The notes below the pieces were generated by a model. That model saw only the letters and a list, made by a program, of their open reading frames with translations, searched no databases and had not been told where the DNA came from. Positions 24,863 through 32,849 of a stretch of DNA of 64,000 nt are shown one piece after another. This DNA is from Alistipes sp. CAG:831 (lineage in GTDB: Bacteria; Bacteroidota; Bacteroidia; Bacteroidales; UBA932), in NCBI GenBank assembly GCA_000432775.1, contig HF990410.1, positions 62,001 through 126,000 of the forward strand, in the 5' to 3' direction. Numbering within the stretch: position 1 is the first letter of the stretch; each line of letters begins with the position of its first letter. A program made the translations under genes and the position numbers.

Positions 24863-27208
24863 ATGAAAAAGAATGTTTTATCCATTTTGGGCTGCATTAT
24901 GTGCCTATGCCTTGTTTTTTCCTGTGAGGAGAATACAGGAGAAGAGAAGTTCCCCGAACCTGATCCAGGAACAAAATATTCCGTCAGCGGAAGTGTTCAG
25001 AAAGGGCCGTTTTCCCAGGGCACATCCATTACCATCCAGGCCCTTGACGATAACCTTAACCCTACGGGACGCAACTACTCCACTACCACGTACGATGATT
25101 TCGGTGCGTTTTCCATCGGCAGCGAGATAGAGTCCCGCTATGTGGAAATAATTGCGGACGGATATTATTACAATGAAGTGGCCGGTTTTCTCTCGAAATC
25201 GCCCATAACCCTGCGTTCAATTTCCGACCTGAGCGAGGAGGGCCAGACCAACATCAACCTTTTGACCACCCTGGAGTCAGGCCGTATCCGCTATTTGGTA
25301 TCGAATGATGGAAAAGCCATGTCCGAGGCCCGCCAGCAGGCGGAGCAGGAACTGTACGATATTTTCAACATCCCTTTGGAGGTAGGAGACAGCGGTTTTG
25401 ACAAGGCGGATATATCGAAGGCAGGAGACGGCAATGCTGTGCTTCTTGCTATATCAGCGACGCTCCAGAGTACCCGTACGGAGGCTGAGCTTTCCGAACT
25501 TATAGCGAAGATATCTTCCGAGATGCAGAATACCGGCACATTGGGAAAATCGGACCTCTCCGAGCAGATCCGTCAGGGCGGTATCGGGCTTGACTATGAG
25601 CAGATACGCTCCAATCTTATCGCCCGCTACGAGCAGCTCGGACAGCATGGTTACGAGATTCCGAATTTCGAGGACTTTATGGATATCAACGGCAACGGGG
25701 TTATAGACCGGGACGACCAGTGGCTCCTCGTCTCCGATGCTCAGTATCAGGTTCCTCAGAGCGGAGGTGAATATTCTGTTACGGTAGAGTATAATGTAGA
25801 TTATGAAGTGACGGTGGAGGACGGATGCGACTGGATTTCAGTCTCATCTGCGGACGCCACCAAGGCATATCTGGAAAGTGCCGGATATACGGTCTCTGTC
25901 TCGGAAAACGGCTCATTCGAGCCCCGCAGTGCCGGTATCACCTTTAAGTCTAACGAGTCTTCTCAGTCTGTTACAGTTTATGCGGTGCAGGATGGCGCTA
26001 TGTTCTCATTGGGTCAGACTTATTATTATCTGGACAATACAGCACAGGTGCTGGAGGTATGGGTGACATCCTCTTCGGACAATTATGTCGTCGAGATACC
26101 TGAAAGCAGCGACTGGATAGCGGAGTCAGACTCTGATAGCGGAGTCCGTAAATTTGCAGTGGAGGCGAACAATGATTTCAGCTCGGAGCGCATAGGCAGT
26201 ATCCTGTTCAGGGATGAGGCCGGGAATCTACTCGGCGAGGTTACGGTTAATCAGAATAAGGCTTATATGAACATAGAACAGGAACGGTTCGATATCGACA
26301 ATGCGGCGCAGAATTTTACTCTGAGAATCTCTTCATCTACGGAAGATTATAAGGTAGATGTTACGGAAGGTTCGGAATGGCTGGCTATAACTTCTCACAG
26401 CTGTGGAGACTGGAAGTTCTCAACTTATCTGAACAGCAGCTACCAGCCCCGTGACGGTATGATAACAGTGTCGGATGTGAGCGGTACCGTGCTGGATACC
26501 ATACCGGTGAACCAGTGGTGTGAGACTGTGACGCGGGTGAATGTTACGCCTGGCGGTCTGGAGTCGTTGATTACGGAGCCTGGACAGTTTGAATATACTG
26601 AGACTTTTATTGCGTCGGGAGAGATGGATGAAAAAGATTTTCTTCTTTTACGGGATATGTCAGCACTTAAAAATATTGATATATCAGGGTTGATAAATAC
26701 GACGCTGCCTAAATCTGTTTTCCATGAAATGAATATGTTGGAAAGGTTGACTTTGCCTAAAAATCTAGAGATTATTCCATATGCAATGTGTAGTTATTGT
26801 GGTAATTTAAAAGAGGTATTTCCATTGCCAGAGAGTGTGACTGTCATAGGTGAGGAGGCTTTCTTAGATTGTTTTGAACTTACAGGAAATTTAATCTTAC
26901 ATGAAGGTATAGAAAGAATTGAAACAGGGGCTTTCAGTAGATGTGAGAATCTTACAGGTGATTTAATAATACCTTCAACAGTTAATTTTATGGGAGGGTA
27001 TGGATATATTTTCAGAGGTTGCGAGAAGATAGATAAGGTCTATATGAAGCCGATAACTCCGCCTGCAACATGGGAAGGATATGATATGTTTCCCAATTAT
27101 CGATACCTGGGTGTACCCATTGGCAGCAAGGAACTCTACGAAGCCGATGAGCATTACAACAAGTTCATGGTAATCGAGGAAGTGGACTTCGAAGCTCTTG
27201 GCTTGTGA
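24863..27208 (+). CDS. Surface lipoprotein with BACON-type repeats and BspA-like leucine-rich repeats
   Basis: 781 residues with a lipobox (LVFSC, Cys21). Layout: N-terminal carboxypeptidase-regulatory-like strand region (about 35-120), a helical part, an Asp-rich calcium-type loop DINGNGVIDRDDQW near 273, three BACON-like repeats (about 285-560, each with a W-I/L core and a closing V-x-V-x-Q strand), and a BspA/LRR_5 tail (about 590-750; LKEVFPLPESVTVIGEEAFL). It is expected at the outer surface, binding glycans or host proteins. The DNA of the LRR part (about 26640-27060) is clearly more AT-rich than the BACON part, suggesting domain acquisition. Start at 24863, because upstream in-frame codons lack signal-peptide features. 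Confidence 0.8.
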   Translation: MKKNVLSILGCIMCLCLVFSCEENTGEEKFPEPDPGTKYSVSGSVQKGPFSQGTSITIQALDDNLNPTGRNYSTTTYDDFGAFSIGSEIESRYVEIIADGYYYNEVAGFLSKSPITLRSISDLSEEGQTNINLLTTLESGRIRYLVSNDGKAMSEARQQAEQELYDIFNIPLEVGDSGFDKADISKAGDGNAVLLAISATLQSTRTEAELSELIAKISSEMQNTGTLGKSDLSEQIRQGGIGLDYEQIRSNLIARYEQLGQHGYEIPNFEDFMDINGNGVIDRDDQWLLVSDAQYQVPQSGGEYSVTVEYNVDYEVTVEDGCDWISVSSADATKAYLESAGYTVSVSENGSFEPRSAGITFKSNESSQSVTVYAVQDGAMFSLGQTYYYLDNTAQVLEVWVTSSSDNYVVEIPESSDWIAESDSDSGVRKFAVEANNDFSSERIGSILFRDEAGNLLGEVTVNQNKAYMNIEQERFDIDNAAQNFTLRISSSTEDYKVDVTEGSEWLAITSHSCGDWKFSTYLNSSYQPRDGMITVSDVSGTVLDTIPVNQWCETVTRVNVTPGGLESLITEPGQFEYTETFIASGEMDEKDFLLLRDMSALKNIDISGLINTTLPKSVFHEMNMLERLTLPKNLEIIPYAMCSYCGNLKEVFPLPESVTVIGEEAFLDCFELTGNLILHEGIERIETGAFSRCENLTGDLIIPSTVNFMGGYGYIFRGCEKIDKVYMKPITPPATWEGYDMFPNYRYLGVPIGSKELYEADEHYNKFMVIEEVDFEALGL

Positions 27209-27245
27209 AAGAATAAATGATCAATATAAATTAAAGTTAAAGGCT

Positions 27246-28016
27246 ATGAATACATTATCAGAACAGTTGACATCTTTGTATGAGAGTAAATGGGACAGGT
27301 TGATGCAGCAACTGGACAAGAGGCAGATTAAAACTCAGTGTCCGTTTGTCCTTTCAGTACAGAGGAACGGCAGTGAGGACTGGTATGTCGGAGCAGACAT
27401 AAAAGTCATGTTTTTCGGACAGGAAGTCCATTTATGGGAAAAGAATGAGGATCTCGGTGACACTATGCGTGCGTATGAGAAGTTTTTCGAAGAAAAGTAT
27501 GTTGATGAAGAGGTGGCCGGCTACTTCAGTCAGGATGAGATTTCGTCCGGAAACCGCTTCATGAGATGGGGGTGTAACGGCATCATGTCCGGAATACGGG
27601 ATATTCTGGAAGCTTGTCCAGGCCGGCGGGCAGCATTCCTATGGAACAATATTTCAAAACTTTCAACCTATGATGGCAGACCTGTAGGAACGGAAGTTCA
27701 TGAGCTGGAGAGGGAATATTTTCACGTCATACCGCAGGAGATTGAGATATTAAGGCCTGATATTTTGGTTTTTCTTACTGGCCCGGGGTACAATAAATAC
27801 TATAGCTATATTTTGGAGAATTTCACTCTGGACGGAGAACCGCAGATGTTGTCAGGAATACCTCAGGATAATTTGATGAAACTTCCTATTCAGGGGGTAA
27901 GGTCGGCATACAAGACGCTTCATCCGGGTGCTCATCTAAGCGAGACAGAGCATTGGAAGAATTATCAGGCGATAATAGATGATATCCGCTTGAATATATC
28001 AGGATGCCTGCAATGA
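27246..28016 (+). CDS. Hypothetical protein, possible uracil-DNA glycosylase-like fold
   Basis: 256 residues, soluble, start MNTLSEQLTSLYESKWDR. I do not recognise a named family. The order of elements resembles the UDG superfamily: IKVMFFGQEVHLW near 53-65 in the place of motif 1, AFLWNNISKLS near 135, a strand ILRPDILVFLTGPGYNK near 170, and a late LHPGAHLS near 230 where UDGs have HPS. Catalytic residues are not demonstrable from this reading. It lies 37 nt after the lipoprotein gene and before a strong hairpin. It could be a DNA-repair, nucleotide or defence-related enzyme. Confidence 0.5.
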   Translation: MNTLSEQLTSLYESKWDRLMQQLDKRQIKTQCPFVLSVQRNGSEDWYVGADIKVMFFGQEVHLWEKNEDLGDTMRAYEKFFEEKYVDEEVAGYFSQDEISSGNRFMRWGCNGIMSGIRDILEACPGRRAAFLWNNISKLSTYDGRPVGTEVHELEREYFHVIPQEIEILRPDILVFLTGPGYNKYYSYILENFTLDGEPQMLSGIPQDNLMKLPIQGVRSAYKTLHPGAHLSETEHWKNYQAIIDDIRLNISGCLQ

Positions 28017-28050
28017 GTTAGATGAACTTCGTGAAGAGTATGCTTTGGAT

Positions 28051-28092
28051 CAGTCGGTCCGGGATGGCGACAGACTTATCCCGGACCGACTG
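28051..28092 (+). terminator. Strong hairpin after the UDG-like gene
   Basis: Perfect 15-bp inverted repeat CAGTCGGTCCGGGAT (28051-28065) / ATCCCGGACCGACTG (28078-28092) followed by TTTACATTT. It is probably a terminator, though the T-tract is weak. Confidence 0.6.
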
Positions 28093-28136
28093 TTTACATT
28101 TCCGATAGTATTCCGTCGTTTCCCTTAGCGCTCTTT

Positions 28137-28160
28137 CTTGTGCCTTGGTTTGGCGTAAGT
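28137..28160 (+). repeat. Dispersed repeat, degenerate copy 3
   Basis: Matches 18 of 24 positions of the 31353-31380 repeat region (CTTGTGCC...GGCGTAAGT). The surrounding 28093-28253 stretch has no full gene. On the minus strand a short frame ends ALTVVDMIYEAVRYFYE then stop, which may be the C-terminal scrap of a lost gene. Confidence 0.35.
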
Positions 28161-28253
28161 AACTGGTGGCTGAGCATTATCCGCTACTCATAGAAGTACC
28201 GTACGGCCTCGTATATCATATCCACGACCGTCAAAGCGATTCACTAAAAAATT

Positions 28254-28721
28254 CTACACATTAGCCCTGGATTTCACATTCCTGTCATAGAGGACAATGG
28301 AGCCTGCAACAGCGACGTTCAATGATATGCTGGCCGGGATTTGGATTATGTCGTCGCATTTGCCGAGGATGTCTTGAGGCAGCCCGCTGTCCTCTGCACC
28401 AAGCAGGAACACTGCACGTTCGGGATGTTTATAGGTGGTAACGGAGATGCTGCGAGGATCAAGCTCCACCCCTATCAGGCTGGCACCTTTTGTGAGTGAG
28501 CAGAGAAAATCCTCGAATGCTTTGAACTCGAACATCGGAATGTGTCTCCAGCTTTTGCAAGTGTCTGACGGCATTTCCTTATATCGTTTTCCTATGACGA
28601 ATGTGAAATCTGCTCCGAGTATGAGAGAAGATCTCCAGAGTGTACCGGCGTTTTCGCTGAATTTTGAGCCGTAGATGCCTATGCCGCAGAACCCGCGGTG
28701 TCTGTATTCTTTGGTTTCCAT
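28254..28721 (-). CDS. TrmH/SpoU-family (SPOUT) RNA methyltransferase
   Basis: 155 residues, a minimal SPOUT domain without an RNA-binding extension. The knot motifs are present: motif 1 SENAGTLWRSS near 20, motif 2 LLGAEDSGLP near 107 and motif 3 ISLNVAVAGSIVLYD near 130. It probably methylates a ribose in tRNA or rRNA using SAM. Start at 28721 (METKEYRHRGFCG): the decayed paralogue begins at the matching residue, and a GAACTTTG -7-like box lies at 28740-28747, inside any longer version. It is transcribed divergently from module copy B. Confidence 0.82.
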   Translation of the reverse strand: METKEYRHRGFCGIGIYGSKFSENAGTLWRSSLILGADFTFVIGKRYKEMPSDTCKSWRHIPMFEFKAFEDFLCSLTKGASLIGVELDPRSISVTTYKHPERAVFLLGAEDSGLPQDILGKCDDIIQIPASISLNVAVAGSIVLYDRNVKSRANV

Positions 28722-28739
28722 ATAGTGTGATATTTCGTG

Positions 28740-28747
28740 CAAAGTTC
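28740..28747 (-). promoter_or_regulatory. -7-like box of the TrmH-family gene
   Basis: The minus strand reads GAACTTTG, close to TAnnTTTG and to the GACCTTTG of the shared module. It lies 19 nt before the chosen start. Confidence 0.4.
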
Positions 28748-28823
28748 TTCGCAGAATGTGCTTCATGGTACAGGTGACTTTTATTCTGTAGAAATTCTCT
28801 TGTGCTGCTGTATTTCCCTTCCC

Positions 28824-28858
28824 ATGAGCGTGTGACCTTTGCTACATAAAAGTAAAGG
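28824..28858 (+). promoter_or_regulatory. Shared 35-bp upstream module, copy B
   Basis: Same module as at 22797 and 32850. Homology to copy A runs on into the following start codon (CTATGGAAAAGA in both). The ORF it now serves (28865-29014, 49 codons, MEKILLFRVVLCYGTIRR) has no AAA+ sequence and overlaps the decayed methyltransferase gene out of frame. Confidence 0.65.
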
Positions 28859-28889
28859 AACACTATGGAAAAGATTTTATTATTTCGTG

Positions 28890-28910
28890 TTGTGCTTTGT
28901 TACGGCACAA
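28890..28910 (+). repeat. Dispersed repeat, copy 4, with palindrome
   Basis: TTGTGCTTTGTTACGGCACAA carries perfect TTGTGC/GCACAA arms and resembles the repeat at 31351 (CTGTGCTGTGTTTCGGCATAA). It lies between module copy B and the pseudogene. Confidence 0.35.
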
Positions 28911-28937
28911 TAAGGAGAAAGACATTTGTGAAAAATT

Positions 28938-29420
28938 ATGGAGCAGTATTCAAAAGTATTGATGCCGCAGCATGGACGGGGCTTTTTCGGTATCGAGTAT
29001 TCGCGCACGGCTAAGAATGTCGGAATATTGTGGCGTACAGCCCATATTATGAGGGCCGATTTCATGTTTGTTATAGGTCATTATTAGCCGGTAGCGACAG
29101 ATACGTTGAAGAGTTGGAGGCATGTGCCTTTGTTTGAATAAGATAGCTTCGGGCAATTTTACAGTTCTTTGCCCAAGGATGCCAGACTTGTGGGCATTGA
29201 ATTGGATGAGCGCAGTATCCTGCATGCTGGATATAGGCATTAGGAACGTGTGGTGTGTCTTCTCGGTTCGGAAAGAGACGGTATGTCGCAAAAGGCTCTG
29301 GAGTATTGTGCGGATGTGGTGCAGATACCCTTAGAATTCTCGCTAAACGTGTCGGTGGCCGGGAGCATAGTCCTCTACGACCGGCTGTTGAAAAGCAGCA
29401 GCTTCGGAATGGGTGTTTGA
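28938..29420 (+). pseudogene. TrmH-family methyltransferase pseudogene with three in-frame stops
   Basis: Read in one unbroken frame, the 160 codons align end to end with the intact methyltransferase at 28254-28721. Matches include GRGFFGIEYS, NVGILWRTAHI, DTLKSWRHVPLFE, GIELDERSI, VVCLLGSERDGMSQ and FSLNVSVAGSIVLYDRLLKS. Stops interrupt it at 29085-29087 (TAG), 29139-29141 (TAA) and 29241-29243 (TAG), with no frameshift. The gene is a diverged paralogue (not a fresh copy) on the opposite strand, and all three SPOUT motifs are still readable. Stop 3 aligns with a Pro in the intact gene. Confidence 0.88.
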
Positions 29421-29520
29421 TTCATCCGAAAGGCTGCAATCGGTCCAAAGTTCCTGTAGCACTCCAATATATTCTGCTATAACGACTTGGTAGAATAATT
29501 TATAAATAATATAAAACAAA

Positions 29521-29564
29521 GAGAGGATTCACCATATTGTATTGTGTCATGATAAAATCCTCTC
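29521..29564 (-). terminator. Hairpin downstream of the PD-(D/E)XK nuclease gene
   Basis: GAGAGGATT (29521-29529) pairs with AATCCTCTC (29556-29564). It lies 25 nt past the minus-strand stop, with TTTGTTTT following on that strand. The plus-strand side is also T-rich (GAGTTTTT), so it could work both ways. Confidence 0.6.
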
Positions 29565-29588
29565 AGAGTTTTTAAAAATATTTGGCTA

Positions 29589-31292
29589 TCAGCCAATTTC
29601 AGAAGTGAGTTGTTTCATGTATTCAAATGTCTCTTTTAAATGATTGACAACACACTCTTTTTTCTCGCTCCAGAATGTTAGATCATCGCCAATGATTATT
29701 GTTGGTAAAGGTAAATCAGCCCTATCTCCTTTTTTCTCGATGAGTTGTGAGAGATTGGGATATTTTTCTTTTAAATTTTCTTCGTAGATGTCCCAATCCT
29801 GCGATCTCCATACAGTAATATAGCTTCTGAATTCAATTTTGCCATCGGCGTTGACAGCAAAAGAACCTTCGATTCCTATTCGGTGTGTGTCTTTGTTAAA
29901 ATCTGTAACTATATCCCAACCGCAGTTATTATTTTCAGGCCAATACCTCCATTGATAGTCTGTGAACTCTTGCAATGAACGACAGAGTTCATTAATGATT
30001 TTGTTTTCATCGTCAAATTTATGGAATGTGCGCTTAATAATGCCTTTTAAAGTTTTAATTTCTTCATAGCAGCTTTTTAAAAATTTTGTTCTATTGGACT
30101 CGTCAAGTGCAGCAAAGGGGATATTGTTTGGAGTTGAATATTCCTTAAAGATAGCGTCAACGCCTCTTCCCTCGTCGAAAGGCAGAAAAAAATCGTATTC
30201 TTCTGCCTTATTACGAAATTCATCTATTCTGGCCAATTTCAGCATGTTTAATTTATCCGTATCTCCTTCTACATGCAGAACCATGCGGTAATGGGATTTA
30301 TTAAAAAGATCGTTTTTAGATAAAGGATACCATTCAAAATGGATATTCCGATCAATATCATTAAGGAATATTTGATAACATCCATTGTTTTCTTGAATCT
30401 GATTGTTTGTCTGTGTGTCGCTGAAAGAATTCTTGGAAATAGTGTCCCAACTATCAATTATGGGCTTTGTTATCTCCTCAGATACATTACGAAAATCTTG
30501 TAGAAGATTCTCAAGATTTTTTGTGCAGTTATTCAGTATTTGCCATTGCTCACAAGTAGTTTTGCCTTGGAGTAATTTTTCGTTAATGGTTTTATTCATG
30601 ATAATTTTTATTGGTTCTTCTGATTTCCTTAAACAAAGCCGTCCTTCAAGATAATCAATGTATTGCCTAATTCCACTTTCTATTAGATGCTCTTTTATTT
30701 TTATTTCAGGAAGAATAGTGTGTTTTAGCCAAGGCAGTATATCATCCCTATAATTCATTTCTATAAAACGGTTGCCGTTTTTAAGTTCATCGCTTAGTGA
30801 ATTAGGCAAACTATTTGAAGAAACTTTTTTTGAGCCATCCAGTGTCAAGTAAATTACAAATATGTTGCGGTCTTGTATTCCATGTTGTTTTACGGTGTTA
30901 AAATATCTGACAAGTTGCAGCTCCTGATCTGTGGCCCAATTTATTTTATTCTCAATAATAATGGCGTAATCTTTGGATGGTTCTTCAATGAGTCCATCGA
31001 TGTTCTCCTTATTGAAATCTACCGAAGGTTTATGTATGCTAGTGATGGGAAATGTCAAGTTCGGATTATGTTCACATATCATGAAGAGGAAGGATTTTAA
31101 AAATGCATATTCCCCTGAAATATTGTAGTTTAATAATTTAAGTAGAATACGGGTGTGTGCATTCTCGTTTGCGTGGAGCTCGTCAATAAGATTGAAATTA
31201 TATGGTAATTTTTGACGTTCTTTTTCTCTGATTTTTGACAGCTCTTCGGCAAAATTAATCCAAAATATGTCGTCTTTTACTGTGGTGTTCAT
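29589..31292 (-). CDS. PD-(D/E)XK nuclease superfamily protein (PDDEXK_4 type)
   Basis: 567 residues. The N-terminal nuclease domain is recognisable: ANENAHTRILLKLLN near 41-55 (conserved Glu/His-Thr helix), NIDGLIEE near 97-104 (Asp99) and IIIENKINWATDQ near 111-123 (Glu114, Lys116 of E-x-K). The long C-terminal half includes GCYQIFLNDIDRNIHFEWYP and a WRYWPENNNCGWDI stretch and is not assigned. The gene is far more AT-rich than the flanking backbone and stands alone on the minus strand with its own terminator, so it is probably an acquired gene. A defence or restriction-like role is possible; PDDEXK_4 proteins are mostly uncharacterised. Confidence 0.75.
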   Translation of the reverse strand: MNTTVKDDIFWINFAEELSKIREKERQKLPYNFNLIDELHANENAHTRILLKLLNYNISGEYAFLKSFLFMICEHNPNLTFPITSIHKPSVDFNKENIDGLIEEPSKDYAIIIENKINWATDQELQLVRYFNTVKQHGIQDRNIFVIYLTLDGSKKVSSNSLPNSLSDELKNGNRFIEMNYRDDILPWLKHTILPEIKIKEHLIESGIRQYIDYLEGRLCLRKSEEPIKIIMNKTINEKLLQGKTTCEQWQILNNCTKNLENLLQDFRNVSEEITKPIIDSWDTISKNSFSDTQTNNQIQENNGCYQIFLNDIDRNIHFEWYPLSKNDLFNKSHYRMVLHVEGDTDKLNMLKLARIDEFRNKAEEYDFFLPFDEGRGVDAIFKEYSTPNNIPFAALDESNRTKFLKSCYEEIKTLKGIIKRTFHKFDDENKIINELCRSLQEFTDYQWRYWPENNNCGWDIVTDFNKDTHRIGIEGSFAVNADGKIEFRSYITVWRSQDWDIYEENLKEKYPNLSQLIEKKGDRADLPLPTIIIGDDLTFWSEKKECVVNHLKETFEYMKQLTSEIG

Positions 31293-31350
31293 GGTAAAAT
31301 AAGTTTAATCATCTACTACAAAGTAATAAATAATCAATAGTAAATCCAAA

Positions 31351-31376
31351 TTTTGCCTGTGCTGTGTTTCGGCATA
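31351..31376 (+). repeat. Dispersed 26-bp repeat, copy 2
   Basis: TTTTGCCTGTGCTGTGTTTC followed by GGCATA, 23 of 26 identical to 24786-24811. It lies in the leader of the small protein at 31457. Confidence 0.55.
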
Positions 31377-31456
31377 AGTCAGCGGTAATATTGCAGCCTG
31401 AAAGCACTGATTTATTAACCGGTTCTTCCGTAAGGTTGGGCACAAAACAAAGCACT

Positions 31457-31600
31457 ATGTACACTTTAAATTTTCCAAATGGCAATGTCCAGACTTATTC
31501 GAATCTGAGTGATTTGCAAAATGCGGCAAAACTTTTAGGCGGTGAAGCCAAGCAGATCCGCATAGGTGGCAAGAAGTATGTTTTTATTCCTAAGAAGTAG
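31457..31600 (+). CDS. Small hypothetical protein (47 residues)
   Basis: Start MYTLNFPNGNVQTYSNLSDL, ending GGKKYVFIPKK. The predicted product is basic, soluble and alpha/beta-like, with no recognised family. A longer in-frame version from 31364 exists but would run through the dispersed repeat. The compact start with ACAAAACAAAG upstream is more likely. The metallophosphoesterase gene follows after 33 nt. Confidence 0.5.
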   Translation: MYTLNFPNGNVQTYSNLSDLQNAAKLLGGEAKQIRIGGKKYVFIPKK

Positions 31601-31633
31601 ATAGAATGGTAAAGAATTTACTATTTTTGAAAT

Positions 31634-32305
31634 ATGGAAAAAGCGACTATAGCGATAGGGGACGTGCACGGACTGGACCTGTGGCGGGATGTGGTGGAGG
31701 CGCATCCGGAGTGCCGGGTGGTTTTTCTCGGGGACTATCTGGATCCGTACGGGTATGTGCCGAGAGAAAAACTGCTGGAGAATCTGCGGAGTATCATAGA
31801 TCTGAAGCGGAGCAGGCCGGAGGATGTGGTGCTGCTGTTAGGCAATCATGACCTGCACTATTTCTGTGAGGATGCGTGCGTCGGTACCCGTTTTGATATG
31901 GAGATAGCGGCGGATGCCTCTAAATTCTTTCTAGGCAACATTCATCTGTTCCAGTATGCGTTTCAGGACGGGGAGTATCTGTTTACTCATGCCGGGGTGT
32001 CGCAGCTGTGGTTCGATTACGATTTCTGCGGTGATGCTTCTCGGTCTGTGGCGGAACAGCTGAATAATCCGGCGGCCGACCAGGTGCCGGCGCTTCTCCG
32101 TGTCGGCTATGCCCGTGGAGGCCGCCGTGGTGATGCCGGCGGCATATTCTGGGCAGATAAAAGCGAGCTGGAGGAGCCTCTTCACGGCTTCACCCAGATA
32201 GTCGGGCACAACCGGGTCGCGGAAGTGACAGAGCATACCGGCCCGGGCGGCGGCAAGGTTGTTTTCTGCGACTGCCTTCGAAACGGTCTTTATCTTTATA
32301 TTTGA
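31634..32305 (+). CDS. Cytoplasmic metallophosphoesterase (PPP-like)
   Basis: 223 residues without a signal peptide. All five metallophosphoesterase motifs are visible: IGDVHG near 8-13, FLGDYLDPYG near 31-40, LLGNHDLHY near 70, FTHAGVSQLWFD near 115 and IVGHNRV near 187. It resembles serine/threonine or diadenosine-polyphosphate phosphatases; the substrate is unknown. Ten nt separate it from the exonuclease gene, so the two are probably co-transcribed. Confidence 0.85.
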   Translation: MEKATIAIGDVHGLDLWRDVVEAHPECRVVFLGDYLDPYGYVPREKLLENLRSIIDLKRSRPEDVVLLLGNHDLHYFCEDACVGTRFDMEIAADASKFFLGNIHLFQYAFQDGEYLFTHAGVSQLWFDYDFCGDASRSVAEQLNNPAADQVPALLRVGYARGGRRGDAGGIFWADKSELEEPLHGFTQIVGHNRVAEVTEHTGPGGGKVVFCDCLRNGLYLYI

Positions 32306-32315
32306 AACTAAAAGA

Positions 32316-32810
32316 ATGAAAGATTTTGCAGCCATAGATTTCGAGACAGCCAATGAGCAGCGTACCAGTGTGTGCAGCGTGGGAGTAGTGGTTGTGCGGG
32401 GTGGGGTGATAGCCGACCGCTTTTACAGCCTCATCCGGCCTGAGCCGGAGTATTACAGTTACTGGAATACCCGGGTGCACGGCCTTACGCTGGAGGATAC
32501 TGCCGATGCGCCGGTATTTCCCTATGTGTGGGAGAAGGTGGCTCCGCTGATAGAAGGGCTGCCATTAGTGGCCCACAACAGTCCTTTCGACGAGGGATGT
32601 CTGCGGGCTGTGTTCCAGATGTACCGCATGGATTACCCGGAGTATGTTTTTCATTGTACCTGCAGGGCTTCCCGCCGTGTTTTCGGACCGCAGCTACCGA
32701 ATCATCAGCTCCAGACCGTTGCGGCCCGCTGCGGCTACGACCTTACGCAGCACCACCACGCCCTGGCCGATGCGGAGGCCTGCGCCGCCATTGCCTTGAG
32801 GATTTTATAA
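32316..32810 (+). CDS. DnaQ-like 3'-5' exonuclease
   Basis: 164 residues, a single DEDDh exonuclease domain. Exo I is AAIDFETAN (Asp, Glu) at residues 4-12, Exo II is VAHNSPFDEG near 87 and Exo III is HHALADAEACAA near 145 with the catalytic His. This is the epsilon-subunit fold used for proofreading or RNA trimming; a short stand-alone form is common in gut Bacteroidota. Start MKDFAAIDFETAN at 32316. Confidence 0.88.
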   Translation: MKDFAAIDFETANEQRTSVCSVGVVVVRGGVIADRFYSLIRPEPEYYSYWNTRVHGLTLEDTADAPVFPYVWEKVAPLIEGLPLVAHNSPFDEGCLRAVFQMYRMDYPEYVFHCTCRASRRVFGPQLPNHQLQTVAARCGYDLTQHHHALADAEACAAIALRIL

Positions 32811-32849
32811 AATTTTCAAAATTTTTATGAGTGTGCCATTGTGCTGCTC

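Noticed and set aside
28938..29420. In-frame TAG/TAA as recoded amino acids
   Set aside because: No evidence of stop-codon recoding elsewhere: rfbC and hisS etc. end normally and RF1 is present. Treated as a pseudogene, though the lack of frameshifts is kept as a finding.
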